Shown here: piece after piece, positions 1-8,536 of the stretch
Position numbering within the stretch: position 1 is the stretch's first letter
Layout: each line of letters opens with the position of its first letter
Assembly: GCF_001591105.1 (NCBI RefSeq)
Contig: NZ_BCUD01000009.1
Coordinates: 91,543-155,542 of the forward strand
Source: Vibrio nereis NBRC 15637
GTDB lineage: Bacteria > Pseudomonadota > Gammaproteobacteria > Enterobacterales > Vibrionaceae
Length of the DNA: 64,000 bases
Direction: 5' to 3'
Program-made: the position numbers and the translations under genes
Notes under the pieces: generated by a model
What the model saw: the letters and a program-made list of their open reading frames with translations, nothing else
Told to the model about the DNA's origin: nothing
Databases searched by the model: none

Positions 1-144
1 ATAAACTGGAGTGATAGCGATCACCATTATATAAAATATCAATAAGGTAGCTTGGTTTAATAGCCTATTATTGCATACGGAATTTGAATGCAACAAATAT
101 CGCACTGAGCAATTTTTCTAATAAATAATTAAGGACAAGATCGG

Positions 145-2808
145 ATGAACACACGTTGGTTGTATAACAACAAAACAATGGTGGCTGCGGCAGTCACTGC
201 AGCGTTAATCACGGGTTGTGGTGGAGGTTCTGACGCATCTCCCGACGCAAAAGACCCAACCCCAGCGGCAGACTTTACCGTAACTGCGTTAGACGGCTAC
301 TTGCACAAAGCAAGCGTTAAAGTCGATAGCGATAACAATGGTGTATGCGAAACAACCCTTGGCACGACAGACAACAAAGGCCAATTGAAAGTCGATAGCC
401 AATATAAAGGCAAACCTCTTTGTGTTACGGCTACCCCCGGCACTACGGTTGATATAACGCGCGGGCTTGTTGAAAAAGCTTTCACGCTTAAAGCGCCAGC
501 TGGCGCGGTTGTTGTTAACCCACTGACTAACTTAGTCGTAGAGAAGCTAGAAAAAGATCCAACGTTAAACTTAGCTTCAGCGCAAAAAATCGTTATTGAC
601 GCTTTAGTTGAAAGTGGCATTCAAGTCGACAATGATGATGCCTTCGGTGACTATCTTTCTGACGCTAACTCGCCACAGGATGCACTGAAAAATAAACAGC
701 TCGAAGTTATTGGCGAAGTACTGGTCGATAACCACGACAAAGCCAATATCAGCCCTGAGTCTAAGCTCACTATCGTTAAGCAAGTCGCGACCGAAGTAAA
801 AGACAAAACCAATGCCGATGAGCTACAAGGTTTTAATCCGATTATCGGCGACATCAAAGAAGACGGCAGTGTCGATCCAATTACCGTTAACCATCGACCA
901 AATAGTGTTGGTGCTAATAACCTAACCTTTAAGACCGAAGTTTCTTCAGATGGCACGACCAGTATCGATCTAGCGTCACAATATCGTTTAGCGTTTCATG
1001 ATGTAGATAGCGGTGACTCATACACCCTTAAGGTGTCCACCGACTCGGAGTATCAAAATGGTGTGAGCATTAGCAATGAGGGTGTAGTTTCCAATATCAA
1101 GCACGATAAAGCGGGTGTCTACACTTTCTATATCTTTGCCATCGACTCCCACGGCGCAAAATCCAACCCTGTGGAGCTAAAAGTTACCTTTACCTCATCA
1201 GACCTTGCTCCAAGCGTCGACGAAGAGACCAAAGCCACTTTTGTTCAAACTATTAAAGCCATTGAATTCACAAAAGGGGTCGACTTCCCTGAGCAAACCT
1301 TTAGTTTAGATGGCCTGTTTATCGATGAAGACGTCGCGTCACTGACCATCAATGCAGATACTGATGCCGTAGGCATGAGCGCAACGATTCAAGATGGACA
1401 GCTCGTGATTAAAGGTAGCCCCACTGTCGATGGCGAGTTTAACTTAGTGGTGTGGGCTCAAGATGCAGTCAACCAAGATCAAGCTAGTGTCAACGTCTTT
1501 TACACGATTAAGCCATCAGAGGTTGCGGTTACGCACCCTCTGGAAAACAAAGTATTTTACTCGGTTGATAACAGCGGCCCTAGCGAGCATCCGTCACTGA
1601 GTTGTCACGCAGTCAAGTTGGAAAATAATATAGTTTATTTCTCCGATCCGACCATGAACAACGGTTATACCTGTGCAGAGCCTAGTCTAGAAGTGGGCTC
1701 CTACAGCGTTGAAGGGGATATAATTAAAACCACAGTTAGTGAAGGCGACTCTAACGCAGTTGACCACATCGCGGTTGTGAAAGCTTATGACTTCAATCAA
1801 GGTTACCTCATCAAAGCAACCTCACAAACCAGTCAAACCAACGGTACAGCCACTGTTTGGCTTGCCGATATGTTTACCAGCAGCAAACATGTCGAAAGTA
1901 CGCTAAACATGCGCGCTTCTGGCGTGATCTACCGTTACTTCCTGTGGCATAACGATCGCTACATCGACCCTGCGGTTGGCGTACAACTCAATGGGCTAAA
2001 TGCGTTAAATAATAAGCCATTTGCAAGCGTTTCTTTCGCGTCGGCATTGACTTGTAATGATGTTATGAGTATTTACTCTAATTTCTATTTGTCTAATGAA
2101 AACCGTGCTACGGCACTATCTCGCGATTGTGTTATCGATAGCGAAACCAGTCAACCTACGGTTCAATTTAACAGTCTCTCCGGTACGGGAGCAGACGACC
2201 TAATCAACGGTCAGTTCTACACTATTTCTGCCGATCTAGCACCTGAGTTTACCGATAAAATGGCACCACTAGCAGCACGTATTGAGCATCAAGGAATCCA
2301 GTCTTGTATTATGGGTGACGACTCTTGGGGGCAAAACGATACCCCAACGTCTCTATCGAGCCTTGAACAGTATCAAACAGTGCTCTCTGACTGTAAAGCC
2401 GCCAGCAATACAACGATGAACATCGAGTCGGCAATGACTACCTTGGTGAGAAACCAACCCTCGAAAAGCTTTACGCTGAAAAAACAGGGTCAAAGCTACG
2501 TATTCTACGAGCTGGAAAATGGTGAGCGTAGCGTCAATGTGAAAGAAGACGATCAAAGTGTCGGTATCGGCACGTGGGACTATGTGGATGGCAACATTGT
2601 CATTTCTAATGCTAAAGATGCTGATAATACGCCTATTAACCTCAAAGAGACCATCGCGATGACGTCTTGGAGCTACGATAACCTAGGTATTGCAGTCAAA
2701 AAACTACTTCAAGAACAACACTACGATTCGCTAGGGCTTGGAGAGTGGACAACACACGGCAGTGTTTCCTCAGACGTTTATGTGATCATTCTAGGTGCAG
2801 AGCATTAA
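145..2808 (+). CDS. Large secreted lipoprotein with cadherin/Ig-like repeats
   Basis: An 887-residue protein with a type II signal peptide: positive N-terminus, hydrophobic segment and lipobox LITGC with the lipidated cysteine near residue 25. A Gly/Ser-rich tether (GGGSD) follows. The next roughly 200 residues contain DSDNNGVC and TDNKG, which resemble carboxypeptidase-regulatory-like folds. Residues of about 250-460 hold two cadherin/dystroglycan-like beta-sandwich segments (DVDSGD, then FIDEDV). The C-terminal third is unrecognised and cysteine-containing. An AGGA lies 9 bases before the ATG. It stands alone, followed by a strong terminator. Surface adhesion or matrix binding is possible but is inference only. 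Confidence 0.8.
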   Translation: MNTRWLYNNKTMVAAAVTAALITGCGGGSDASPDAKDPTPAADFTVTALDGYLHKASVKVDSDNNGVCETTLGTTDNKGQLKVDSQYKGKPLCVTATPGTTVDITRGLVEKAFTLKAPAGAVVVNPLTNLVVEKLEKDPTLNLASAQKIVIDALVESGIQVDNDDAFGDYLSDANSPQDALKNKQLEVIGEVLVDNHDKANISPESKLTIVKQVATEVKDKTNADELQGFNPIIGDIKEDGSVDPITVNHRPNSVGANNLTFKTEVSSDGTTSIDLASQYRLAFHDVDSGDSYTLKVSTDSEYQNGVSISNEGVVSNIKHDKAGVYTFYIFAIDSHGAKSNPVELKVTFTSSDLAPSVDEETKATFVQTIKAIEFTKGVDFPEQTFSLDGLFIDEDVASLTINADTDAVGMSATIQDGQLVIKGSPTVDGEFNLVVWAQDAVNQDQASVNVFYTIKPSEVAVTHPLENKVFYSVDNSGPSEHPSLSCHAVKLENNIVYFSDPTMNNGYTCAEPSLEVGSYSVEGDIIKTTVSEGDSNAVDHIAVVKAYDFNQGYLIKATSQTSQTNGTATVWLADMFTSSKHVESTLNMRASGVIYRYFLWHNDRYIDPAVGVQLNGLNALNNKPFASVSFASALTCNDVMSIYSNFYLSNENRATALSRDCVIDSETSQPTVQFNSLSGTGADDLINGQFYTISADLAPEFTDKMAPLAARIEHQGIQSCIMGDDSWGQNDTPTSLSSLEQYQTVLSDCKAASNTTMNIESAMTTLVRNQPSKSFTLKKQGQSYVFYELENGERSVNVKEDDQSVGIGTWDYVDGNIVISNAKDADNTPINLKETIAMTSWSYDNLGIAVKKLLQEQHYDSLGLGEWTTHGSVSSDVYVIILGAEH

Positions 2809-2854
2809 TTTGGCGTAGCGTTGTGAATGGCGTCATCAAGTAACGCCTTAAACC

Positions 2855-2889
2855 AAAAATCCGAGTGTTGATAAAGCACTCGGATTTTT
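2855..2889 (+). terminator. Rho-independent terminator after the lipoprotein gene
   Basis: Perfect 13-base arms (AAAAATCCGAGTG and CACTCGGATTTTT) around a 9-base loop, with a T-run on the plus strand and an A-run on the other side, so it may also serve the convergent EAL gene. Confidence 0.85.
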
Positions 2890-3006
2890 CTTTCTCTGGT
2901 AAAATAATTACCTTAACTGGGTTAACCTAAAGCCTACTAATTCCATGGTTTACCTCACTAATCTGTCAAACGATAAACAGCTTCTAAGTATGTGAACTTT
3001 GCGATG

Positions 3007-4491
3007 CTACATCATACTTAAGCTTTTATTTAATGCCGTAACAGGGACTGGGCGACTTAGATAAAATCCTTGAGCTTGTTCACAGTCTAACTCCTCAAGA
3101 ATACACAGCTGTTCAAGGGTCTCTATGCCCTCAGCAACGACTTGAATCCCAAACCCCTTGGCTATATCAACGATGCCGGAAGTAATTGCTCTTGATCGAT
3201 AGTCAATAGCAATGTCTTTGATGAAGCTACGATCTATCTTGATTTCATCAACGTCTAATTTACTGAATATGCCAAATGAAGTATAGCCAACACCAAAGTC
3301 ATCAATGGAGAACGTTACGCCAGATTTCTTCAGCTGTTTTACTATAATTGCACATTGATCAATATCCTTTAACGTGGCTGTCTCTGTGATTTCAAAGCAT
3401 AGGTATTGCGCAAAATCACGATCTTGATTTAAGTAAGTTTCGATTTGGCGCATGTCTTCAACACTATTCAGCTCAGTAGCAGAAATATTCACCGATACGC
3501 TTTGAATAGAATGTCCTAGGAGCTGGGTTTCTTTAAGTTGTTTTGATGCTTGCTTGATAACTAGTGCTGTTAAAGCACTACAGAGATTGTTCTCTTCTGC
3601 CAGCGTGATAAATACAGCAGGAGATATATCTCCATGTTGGTGGTGTTTCCAGCGAGAGAGCACTTCAACTCCAGTTACTCTCTTATCTTTTAGATGATAC
3701 TTTGGTTGAAATACGATCTGTATTTGTTCTTTTCGTATTGCGTTACGTAGATCTGCAATCATCTGTTTTCTTTGGAGATCTTGCTCAGCGAGTTTTTTGT
3801 CGTGGTACCGGATAGTGTTTTTCGTTATCTTTGCTTGAGCGAGCGCATATTTAGCTGACGTCATGAGCTGTTTAACGCTTTCTCCATCAAATGGATAGAG
3901 CGCAACACCAATAGAGCACGTTACATCAATTCCATGACGTTTTGAGTGCTGGCTAAACTGCCTTTGAATACGTGCTAGGTGCCTGTCAATTTGCTTCTCG
4001 TCGTGCATGCGAATCAAGCAAGCAAACCCATCAGAATGAGTCCTTGAAGAGAAAAGTGGAGAGACAGTAGAGGAACTAATAGATTGTGCGATGTCTTTTA
4101 AAAATTGATTGCTCTTTACAAAGCCGAGTTGATCGGCAATGGGCTTAAAGTTGTCAATATCGAGAAGAAAGAGAACATAATGTTCATTTTCTTTGGCACT
4201 ACTGAACTTTTGCTCCAAATAGCGAAAAAAGACGTAGGGACTATGCAGGCCTGTCACATAGTCAATGTCATTAGCCCGTTCAATCTCTCGGTTGTTCTTT
4301 TTTATCAGCCCCCATAGCAAGAGAGACGTGATCACGATAAATAGCATCCCCTTTAGTGACTGAACCAAGGTATATACTTGTAGATTGTTAGATAGGAGCT
4401 CTACCGCTTTATCTGAGAATAAAACCCACAGTGACGCGAATACAAAGTAAGTAAAAACGAGTTTAGCGGAGGTGAGGGAGTTTTTGTTCAT
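3007..4491 (-). CDS. Membrane GGDEF-EAL protein, probable c-di-GMP phosphodiesterase
   Basis: Two transmembrane segments lie in the first 65 residues, followed by a GGDEF domain and a C-terminal EAL domain. The GGDEF signature is destroyed (SDGF at the active-site turn), so cyclase activity is unlikely. The EAL domain reads EVL at the signature and keeps the metal- and substrate-binding landmarks: NISA, EITE, IDDFGVGYTS, IKIDRSF and AEGIE. Hydrolysis of c-di-GMP at the inner membrane is therefore likely. The longest open frame begins with GTG at 4500; I chose the ATG at 4491 because the hydrophobic segment follows naturally. Its left neighbour across a 400-base gap is a divergent diguanylate cyclase, so the pair may make and degrade the same messenger. 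Confidence 0.85.
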   Translation of the reverse strand: MNKNSLTSAKLVFTYFVFASLWVLFSDKAVELLSNNLQVYTLVQSLKGMLFIVITSLLLWGLIKKNNREIERANDIDYVTGLHSPYVFFRYLEQKFSSAKENEHYVLFLLDIDNFKPIADQLGFVKSNQFLKDIAQSISSSTVSPLFSSRTHSDGFACLIRMHDEKQIDRHLARIQRQFSQHSKRHGIDVTCSIGVALYPFDGESVKQLMTSAKYALAQAKITKNTIRYHDKKLAEQDLQRKQMIADLRNAIRKEQIQIVFQPKYHLKDKRVTGVEVLSRWKHHQHGDISPAVFITLAEENNLCSALTALVIKQASKQLKETQLLGHSIQSVSVNISATELNSVEDMRQIETYLNQDRDFAQYLCFEITETATLKDIDQCAIIVKQLKKSGVTFSIDDFGVGYTSFGIFSKLDVDEIKIDRSFIKDIAIDYRSRAITSGIVDIAKGFGIQVVAEGIETLEQLCILEELDCEQAQGFYLSRPVPVTALNKSLSMM

Positions 4492-4500
4492 ATAGACCAC

Positions 4501-4911
4501 AGTATTACTCGTGTACTGCCCATGACTAAAGTCATAATTATATGATTAACCTATCATTACATCGAATATCAAGCTAGTGACACATCACTTAAACTGTTTA
4601 AAATGCTACATTAAACATATGGTTTTACTACGTAAACTAATGTTTAGTCGCATCAAGCCCCTCTAAGTATAAGTTTTACTTTCTTGAACCCTTCAAGTAT
4701 CGGCTAGCATTTTGATCTTGATGTTTGTTTTTTGGTCAGATACTGACTCTATTTTCTATCTATGTCGGCCATATCAGTTTCAAAATAGATATAAGCCAGT
4801 ATAAGAGTTTCATATTTCATGCAGAACTGTCAAAATCTACTAAAACTTGATTTAACACATGTGCAGTAGCACGTACTATTACTTCGAATAAACCAATGGA
4901 TGACTTAATTT
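4501..4911. other. Divergent intergenic region between the c-di-GMP genes
   Basis: AT-rich spacer between the divergently transcribed EAL and GGDEF genes. It must hold both promoters. I saw no convincing operator, small gene or terminator. Confidence 0.5.
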
Positions 4912-6501
4912 ATGGAATATGTGGGTGAATCAAAACGGATGAAAGACAAGTTGAATTTGAGGCAACTTATCCTGATTCTAAGCATCTTTAGTGTATTGGT
5001 CACTCTTCTGAACGCTTTTTACTCCATATATCGTGTCCAACATGACCTCATTGTCACCAACACCATTGAATCCAATCGTGTTTACGCTGAAAAAATGGCC
5101 GAAATGACGGACACTTTCATTGAATCAGCTTTGTCTCAATTGGAGTATAGTGCACTTACGCTTGGGAGTAGGATGGGTGATTCAGATGCGTTGCAAGAAG
5201 AAGTAGATCGATTAAGAACCCAAACTGACTCTTTTAACTCTGTAGTCATCGTCAATGCGAAAGGGGTCATCATTTCCGTTTCACCAGAAACAATACAAGT
5301 GAAAGGTGTCCAGTTAACAACAGAAAGTTCGCTACAATCGTTGAACGCTAAGGCTCCAATCGTCACTAATCCGTTCGTATCCCCGGCAGGTAATTATCTA
5401 ATAAGTATTTCGTACCCTATCTTCTCCGCACAAAAAGAGTATTTAGGTTACGTTAGCGGGAGCATTTATCTCGATAAGAAAAACATATTAATGAGCATAC
5501 TTGGGCACCATGGCTACAGAGATGGGTCATACCTCTATGTTGTGGATAAAAATCGGACATTGATTTATCACCCTAATAAACAACGAGTGGGAGAAGTCAT
5601 TGTCAATAATGAAGCGATAAATGAGGTGACTCAGGGAGAGAAAGGTGGGAAAGCTATCATTAACTCTCAGGGTATTGATATGCTTGCTGGGTACGCACCA
5701 GTCAATTATTCTGGTTGGGGGATAGTTGCTGAGAAATCGGAAAGCCTCACTCTGTCAGTGCTTAATGACCAAATGTGGAGTGTATTTGTGGCAACGCTTC
5801 CAATTGTTGCTCTCACGCTTTTAGTTATTTGGATATCTTCGGTTTTTATCTCAAAACCATTATGGCAATTAGCGAGTGTCGTCAAAAACTTTGAAAGCCA
5901 CACTTCGACTAAACGAGACTTAAATGAAGTGAAACCTTGGTATTTTGAAGCGTCACACCTAAAACGTTCATTCCTCAGTACATTCAATATTGTATCCAAC
6001 ACGATTGATCAACTGCATCTCGATACCTTAACCGATTCAATGACTGGGTTGTTAAACCGCAGAGGTTTAGATAAAGCCATTGATAATTTGCGTATACAAA
6101 ATATTCCATTTTCTGTTCTCGCTCTGGATGTTGATTACTTCAAAAAAGTGAACGATACCTTTGGTCATGATGTCGGTGATACTTTACTCATCAGTGTGGC
6201 AAATATGATCAAGGCACAGGCGCGAGAGGTGGATATTGTCTGTCGATCTGGCGGAGAAGAATTCATGGTTTTTTTAGTTAATACAGACATACGTCAGGCT
6301 GAATACGTTGCTGAGAGAATCAGAAAATCCATTGAATCCAATGAGTTTAATGTCGTAGATCACGTGACGATTTCTATCGGAGTGTCTCAATGGTTAGCAG
6401 AAAGAGAACCGATTAGTGCCGTTCTTAAAGGTGCTGATGATGCTCTTTACCAAGCGAAACATAACGGTAGAAATAGAACTGAGGTACATAAGTTCAGATG
6501 A
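4912..6501 (+). CDS. Cache-domain diguanylate cyclase
   Basis: A 529-residue inner-membrane sensor enzyme. One N-terminal transmembrane helix (about 17-40) leads into a periplasmic double-Cache-type domain (about 45-280; YLYVVDKNRTLIYHP and GWGIVAEKS are typical), then a second helix (about 290-312) and a C-terminal GGDEF domain. The active site is GGEEF. An RxxD inhibitory site (REVD) lies exactly five residues before it, so product feedback is expected. DYFKKVNDTFGHDVGD is the canonical metal/nucleotide region. It should make c-di-GMP in response to a small periplasmic ligand, which cannot be named from sequence. A second possible ATG is at 4939. Confidence 0.92.
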   Translation: MEYVGESKRMKDKLNLRQLILILSIFSVLVTLLNAFYSIYRVQHDLIVTNTIESNRVYAEKMAEMTDTFIESALSQLEYSALTLGSRMGDSDALQEEVDRLRTQTDSFNSVVIVNAKGVIISVSPETIQVKGVQLTTESSLQSLNAKAPIVTNPFVSPAGNYLISISYPIFSAQKEYLGYVSGSIYLDKKNILMSILGHHGYRDGSYLYVVDKNRTLIYHPNKQRVGEVIVNNEAINEVTQGEKGGKAIINSQGIDMLAGYAPVNYSGWGIVAEKSESLTLSVLNDQMWSVFVATLPIVALTLLVIWISSVFISKPLWQLASVVKNFESHTSTKRDLNEVKPWYFEASHLKRSFLSTFNIVSNTIDQLHLDTLTDSMTGLLNRRGLDKAIDNLRIQNIPFSVLALDVDYFKKVNDTFGHDVGDTLLISVANMIKAQAREVDIVCRSGGEEFMVFLVNTDIRQAEYVAERIRKSIESNEFNVVDHVTISIGVSQWLAEREPISAVLKGADDALYQAKHNGRNRTEVHKFR

Positions 6502-6676
6502 TAAAATAGATGGATACTGATCTGAACATTCATCTAAGCGAGTTTTGTCATACTTTAGATAATTTGTGCTTTGTCAAATTGGTAATTGCGCTAAAACGGT
6601 TTTGTCCAATGTTGAGCTAGTGACCGTAGCAAGCTCGGTTCTGCCCCATTCGGTGTTATATCCCACCCTTCCTGTT

Positions 6677-6711
6677 ATTAGACAAGCAGATATTGACTCA
6701 ATTTGTCTAAT
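6677..6711. promoter_or_regulatory. Long inverted repeat upstream of the tubulin-like operon, candidate operator
   Basis: Perfect 9-base arms ATTAGACAA (6677-6685) and TTGTCTAAT (6703-6711) are separated by 17 bases. The spacer contains TTGACT, which resembles a -35 element. It lies about 130 bases before the first gene. WYL regulators of defence loci (BrxR, CapW) are known to be dimers that bind inverted repeats, so this is a plausible target of the WYL protein encoded third in the operon. That assignment is inference. Confidence 0.45.
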
Positions 6712-6798
6712 CCTTGGTGCAGTCAAATCCTAGAGAATGGGATTAAAGATTCATTACCCTAAAAAATAATCCTCCCACTACGACACCCAATGTCGCAC

Positions 6799-6836
6799 CC
6801 ACCTTTATTATCTAGCCATGAGAATGTTAAAGGTGG
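6799..6836 (+). promoter_or_regulatory. Hairpin that would sequester the ribosome binding site of the FtsZ-like gene
   Basis: CCACCTTTA (6799-6807) is the exact reverse complement of TAAAGGTGG (6828-6836), with a 20-base loop. The right arm contains the Shine-Dalgarno sequence (AAGGTGG), placed 6 bases before the ATG at 6843. Folding would therefore hide the binding site and lower translation of the first gene of the operon. Confidence 0.5.
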
Positions 6837-6842
6837 TTGAGC

Positions 6843-7829
6843 ATGTTTTTACCAGAGCAATTGCATCGTATTGCTGTCTTGGGCGTAGGTTGTTGTGGAC
6901 ACAACGCAGTTAATTACTTAGCTCCAGATTTATCTGATGAAGTTGATTTATGGGTTTTTGATACTGATGCAAGAGGAATGAAAAGTAATGAACGGGTCAA
7001 AAGATTCGCTATTGGTAGTGAAGTTACTAATGGGCTGAGCGCTGGTGCTATTCCTGAAATGGGAAAAAAAGCGGTTGAGCAAGACAAACACTATATTGTG
7101 CAGTCATTGCAAGATTATGATCTAGTTTTCGTTACAGGAGGTTTGGGTGGAGGTACCGCAACTGGTGCAATTCCTCTTATTTGTGATTGGATGAGCGAAA
7201 CTAACACAGTGGTTGTTACAATAGTCACCACGCCGTTTGAATTTGAAGGCATGAAAAAAACGCGACTGTCGCAGTTGGCATTGGATAGAATTAATATTAC
7301 GGCTGATGCGACTATTGTCGTTGCAAACCAAAAGCTTTTATCAACACTTCCTAAATCTTGCACTCTGATTTCAGCATTTGAAGCCTCTAATCAGGTGCTT
7401 AAGCGTTCACTTATCGGAATTTACTCGCTGATATCAACTACTGGATACATCAATCTCGACTTTGCGGATTTACGTACGGTACTGCATCAAGCTGGCCCAA
7501 CAGTTATTGGTTACGGCGAGGGAGTTGGCGAAGATAGAATCCAGAAAGCAGTAGAGGCCGCACTTGAAAATCCGCTCCTTGATGAGTTTGATATCGCTAC
7601 AGCAAAGGCGGTACTTATCAATATAACCGCTGACCAATCTCTTGGCTTGGAAGAAATACACAGTGTAGGCGAAATGCTTACTGAGCAAATCCAAAGCGAA
7701 ATTCCGATTATTATTGGTAATGTCGTGGCGACTACAAAGTACGACGAAGTCAAAATCTATGCGATATTTAGTGGTGTTCATTCTTTGGGGCCAAACGACA
7801 CAGTGCAACCGAGGGCGTTATGGAAGTAA
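6843..7829 (+). CDS. FtsZ/tubulin-superfamily GTPase, stand-alone, no C-terminal tail
   Basis: A 328-residue FtsZ-like protein. T1 loop GVGCCGHNAV (14-23), T3 region VTNGLSAGAIPEMG, T4 GTP-binding loop GGLGGGTATGA (99-109), T5 region TTPFEFEGMKKT, and T7 loop NLDFAD (204-209). The T7 residues match the catalytic Asn-x-Asp-x-x-Asp of FtsZ, so GTP binding and polymer-dependent hydrolysis look intact. In T1 the usual glycines are replaced by CC and H. The protein stops soon after the last core strand and has no linker or terminal FtsA/ZipA-binding peptide, so it is not the division FtsZ. The ATG at 6843 has an SD at the right spacing; an upstream TTG at 6837 is less likely. It heads a four-gene operon and overlaps the next gene by 10 bases. 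Confidence 0.9.
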   Translation: MFLPEQLHRIAVLGVGCCGHNAVNYLAPDLSDEVDLWVFDTDARGMKSNERVKRFAIGSEVTNGLSAGAIPEMGKKAVEQDKHYIVQSLQDYDLVFVTGGLGGGTATGAIPLICDWMSETNTVVVTIVTTPFEFEGMKKTRLSQLALDRINITADATIVVANQKLLSTLPKSCTLISAFEASNQVLKRSLIGIYSLISTTGYINLDFADLRTVLHQAGPTVIGYGEGVGEDRIQKAVEAALENPLLDEFDIATAKAVLINITADQSLGLEEIHSVGEMLTEQIQSEIPIIIGNVVATTKYDEVKIYAIFSGVHSLGPNDTVQPRALWK

Positions 7830-8536
7830 TCGCTGAAGAAAAAACAGTGCATGAAGCTAATGATGGCGATTATGTGCAGTACCTAATAGTGTCCAATCAT
7901 CACCACCCACTATCAAATTCAATAATGAGTTCGATCAGTAGAGTACAATTTCGTAGGATAGATAAAGTTACTCCCGACGATATACATGCGGCAGATTTAG
8001 TGTTTATTGTCGACAACGGATTTGATGAAGTCGAATTTTGCAATTTCAATAAGAAGCTAGTGCAGAAACGCGATCAGTTCAGATTAGCTTTCTGCCTGTG
8101 CCATAGCCACAGAAATCGATGGTATACCAGCGTAGATAGCGTATTTCTCACAAAAGGTGATGCTGAGCAACGTAATATCATTAACGGCTTGATAGAAAGT
8201 ATTGAATTACAAGGTATGATATGTGTTGATTTTGCTGATATTTACTCCGTTTTTTGCAATATGAAGCGAAGTTTTTATTATCATGGGATTAGCGAGGGTA
8301 AATGGCGTTCAGTAGGAGCTATTGATGACGCGATAGAAAAACGGAGTTTTGAATGTAAAACGGCAATGGTGATCTTGCTGTCGGGACTTGAATTCACCTT
8401 AGATGACTTTGAGATGGCCGCCAATTACTTTTCGACGAAAATACCAGAAGATACTTGCTGTGTTTTTGCTCATAGGCTTGATCCTGACCGTTTGTACGAA
8501 GATCGATTTGAAGTAATGATATTCATTAATGAGTAA
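7820..8536 (+). CDS. Degenerate FtsZ-like partner protein lacking the GTP-binding loops
   Basis: This 238-residue protein has no obvious family at first sight, but its second half follows the FtsZ C-terminal domain closely by eye. VDFADI (136-141) matches the FtsZ T7 region, HGISEG (155-160) matches the conserved SGxAxGxxR turn, and LDDFEMAANYF plus DPDRLYEDRFEVMIF match the last helix and strands. The first half keeps ADLVFIV where FtsZ has ADMVFIA, but the glycine-rich T4 loop is replaced by DNGFDEVEF and T1/T3 are gone. The catalytic Asn of T7 is Cys135; the two Asp remain. I infer a paralogue that can dock onto the GTPase but cannot bind GTP itself. The SD GAGG lies 5 bases before the ATG. 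Not confirmed by alignment software. Confidence 0.65.
   Translation: MEVIAEEKTVHEANDGDYVQYLIVSNHHHPLSNSIMSSISRVQFRRIDKVTPDDIHAADLVFIVDNGFDEVEFCNFNKKLVQKRDQFRLAFCLCHSHRNRWYTSVDSVFLTKGDAEQRNIINGLIESIELQGMICVDFADIYSVFCNMKRSFYYHGISEGKWRSVGAIDDAIEKRSFECKTAMVILLSGLEFTLDDFEMAANYFSTKIPEDTCCVFAHRLDPDRLYEDRFEVMIFINE

Noticed and set aside
6655..6790. A possible left attachment site before the tubulin-like operon
   Set aside because: I compared this stretch with the tRNA-Ser fragment at 17772-17794 and found no match, so the left edge is not placed here.
6843..7829. The idea that this is the cell-division ftsZ of the organism
   Set aside because: No division and wall gene cluster surrounds it, the C-terminal FtsA/ZipA-binding peptide is missing, and it sits in an operon with a regulator and a nuclease.
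6843..8536. The idea that the two tubulin-like genes form a TubZ-type plasmid partition system
   Set aside because: TubZ is paired with the DNA-binding TubR and an array of centromere repeats; the second protein has no helix-turn-helix and I saw no iteron array.
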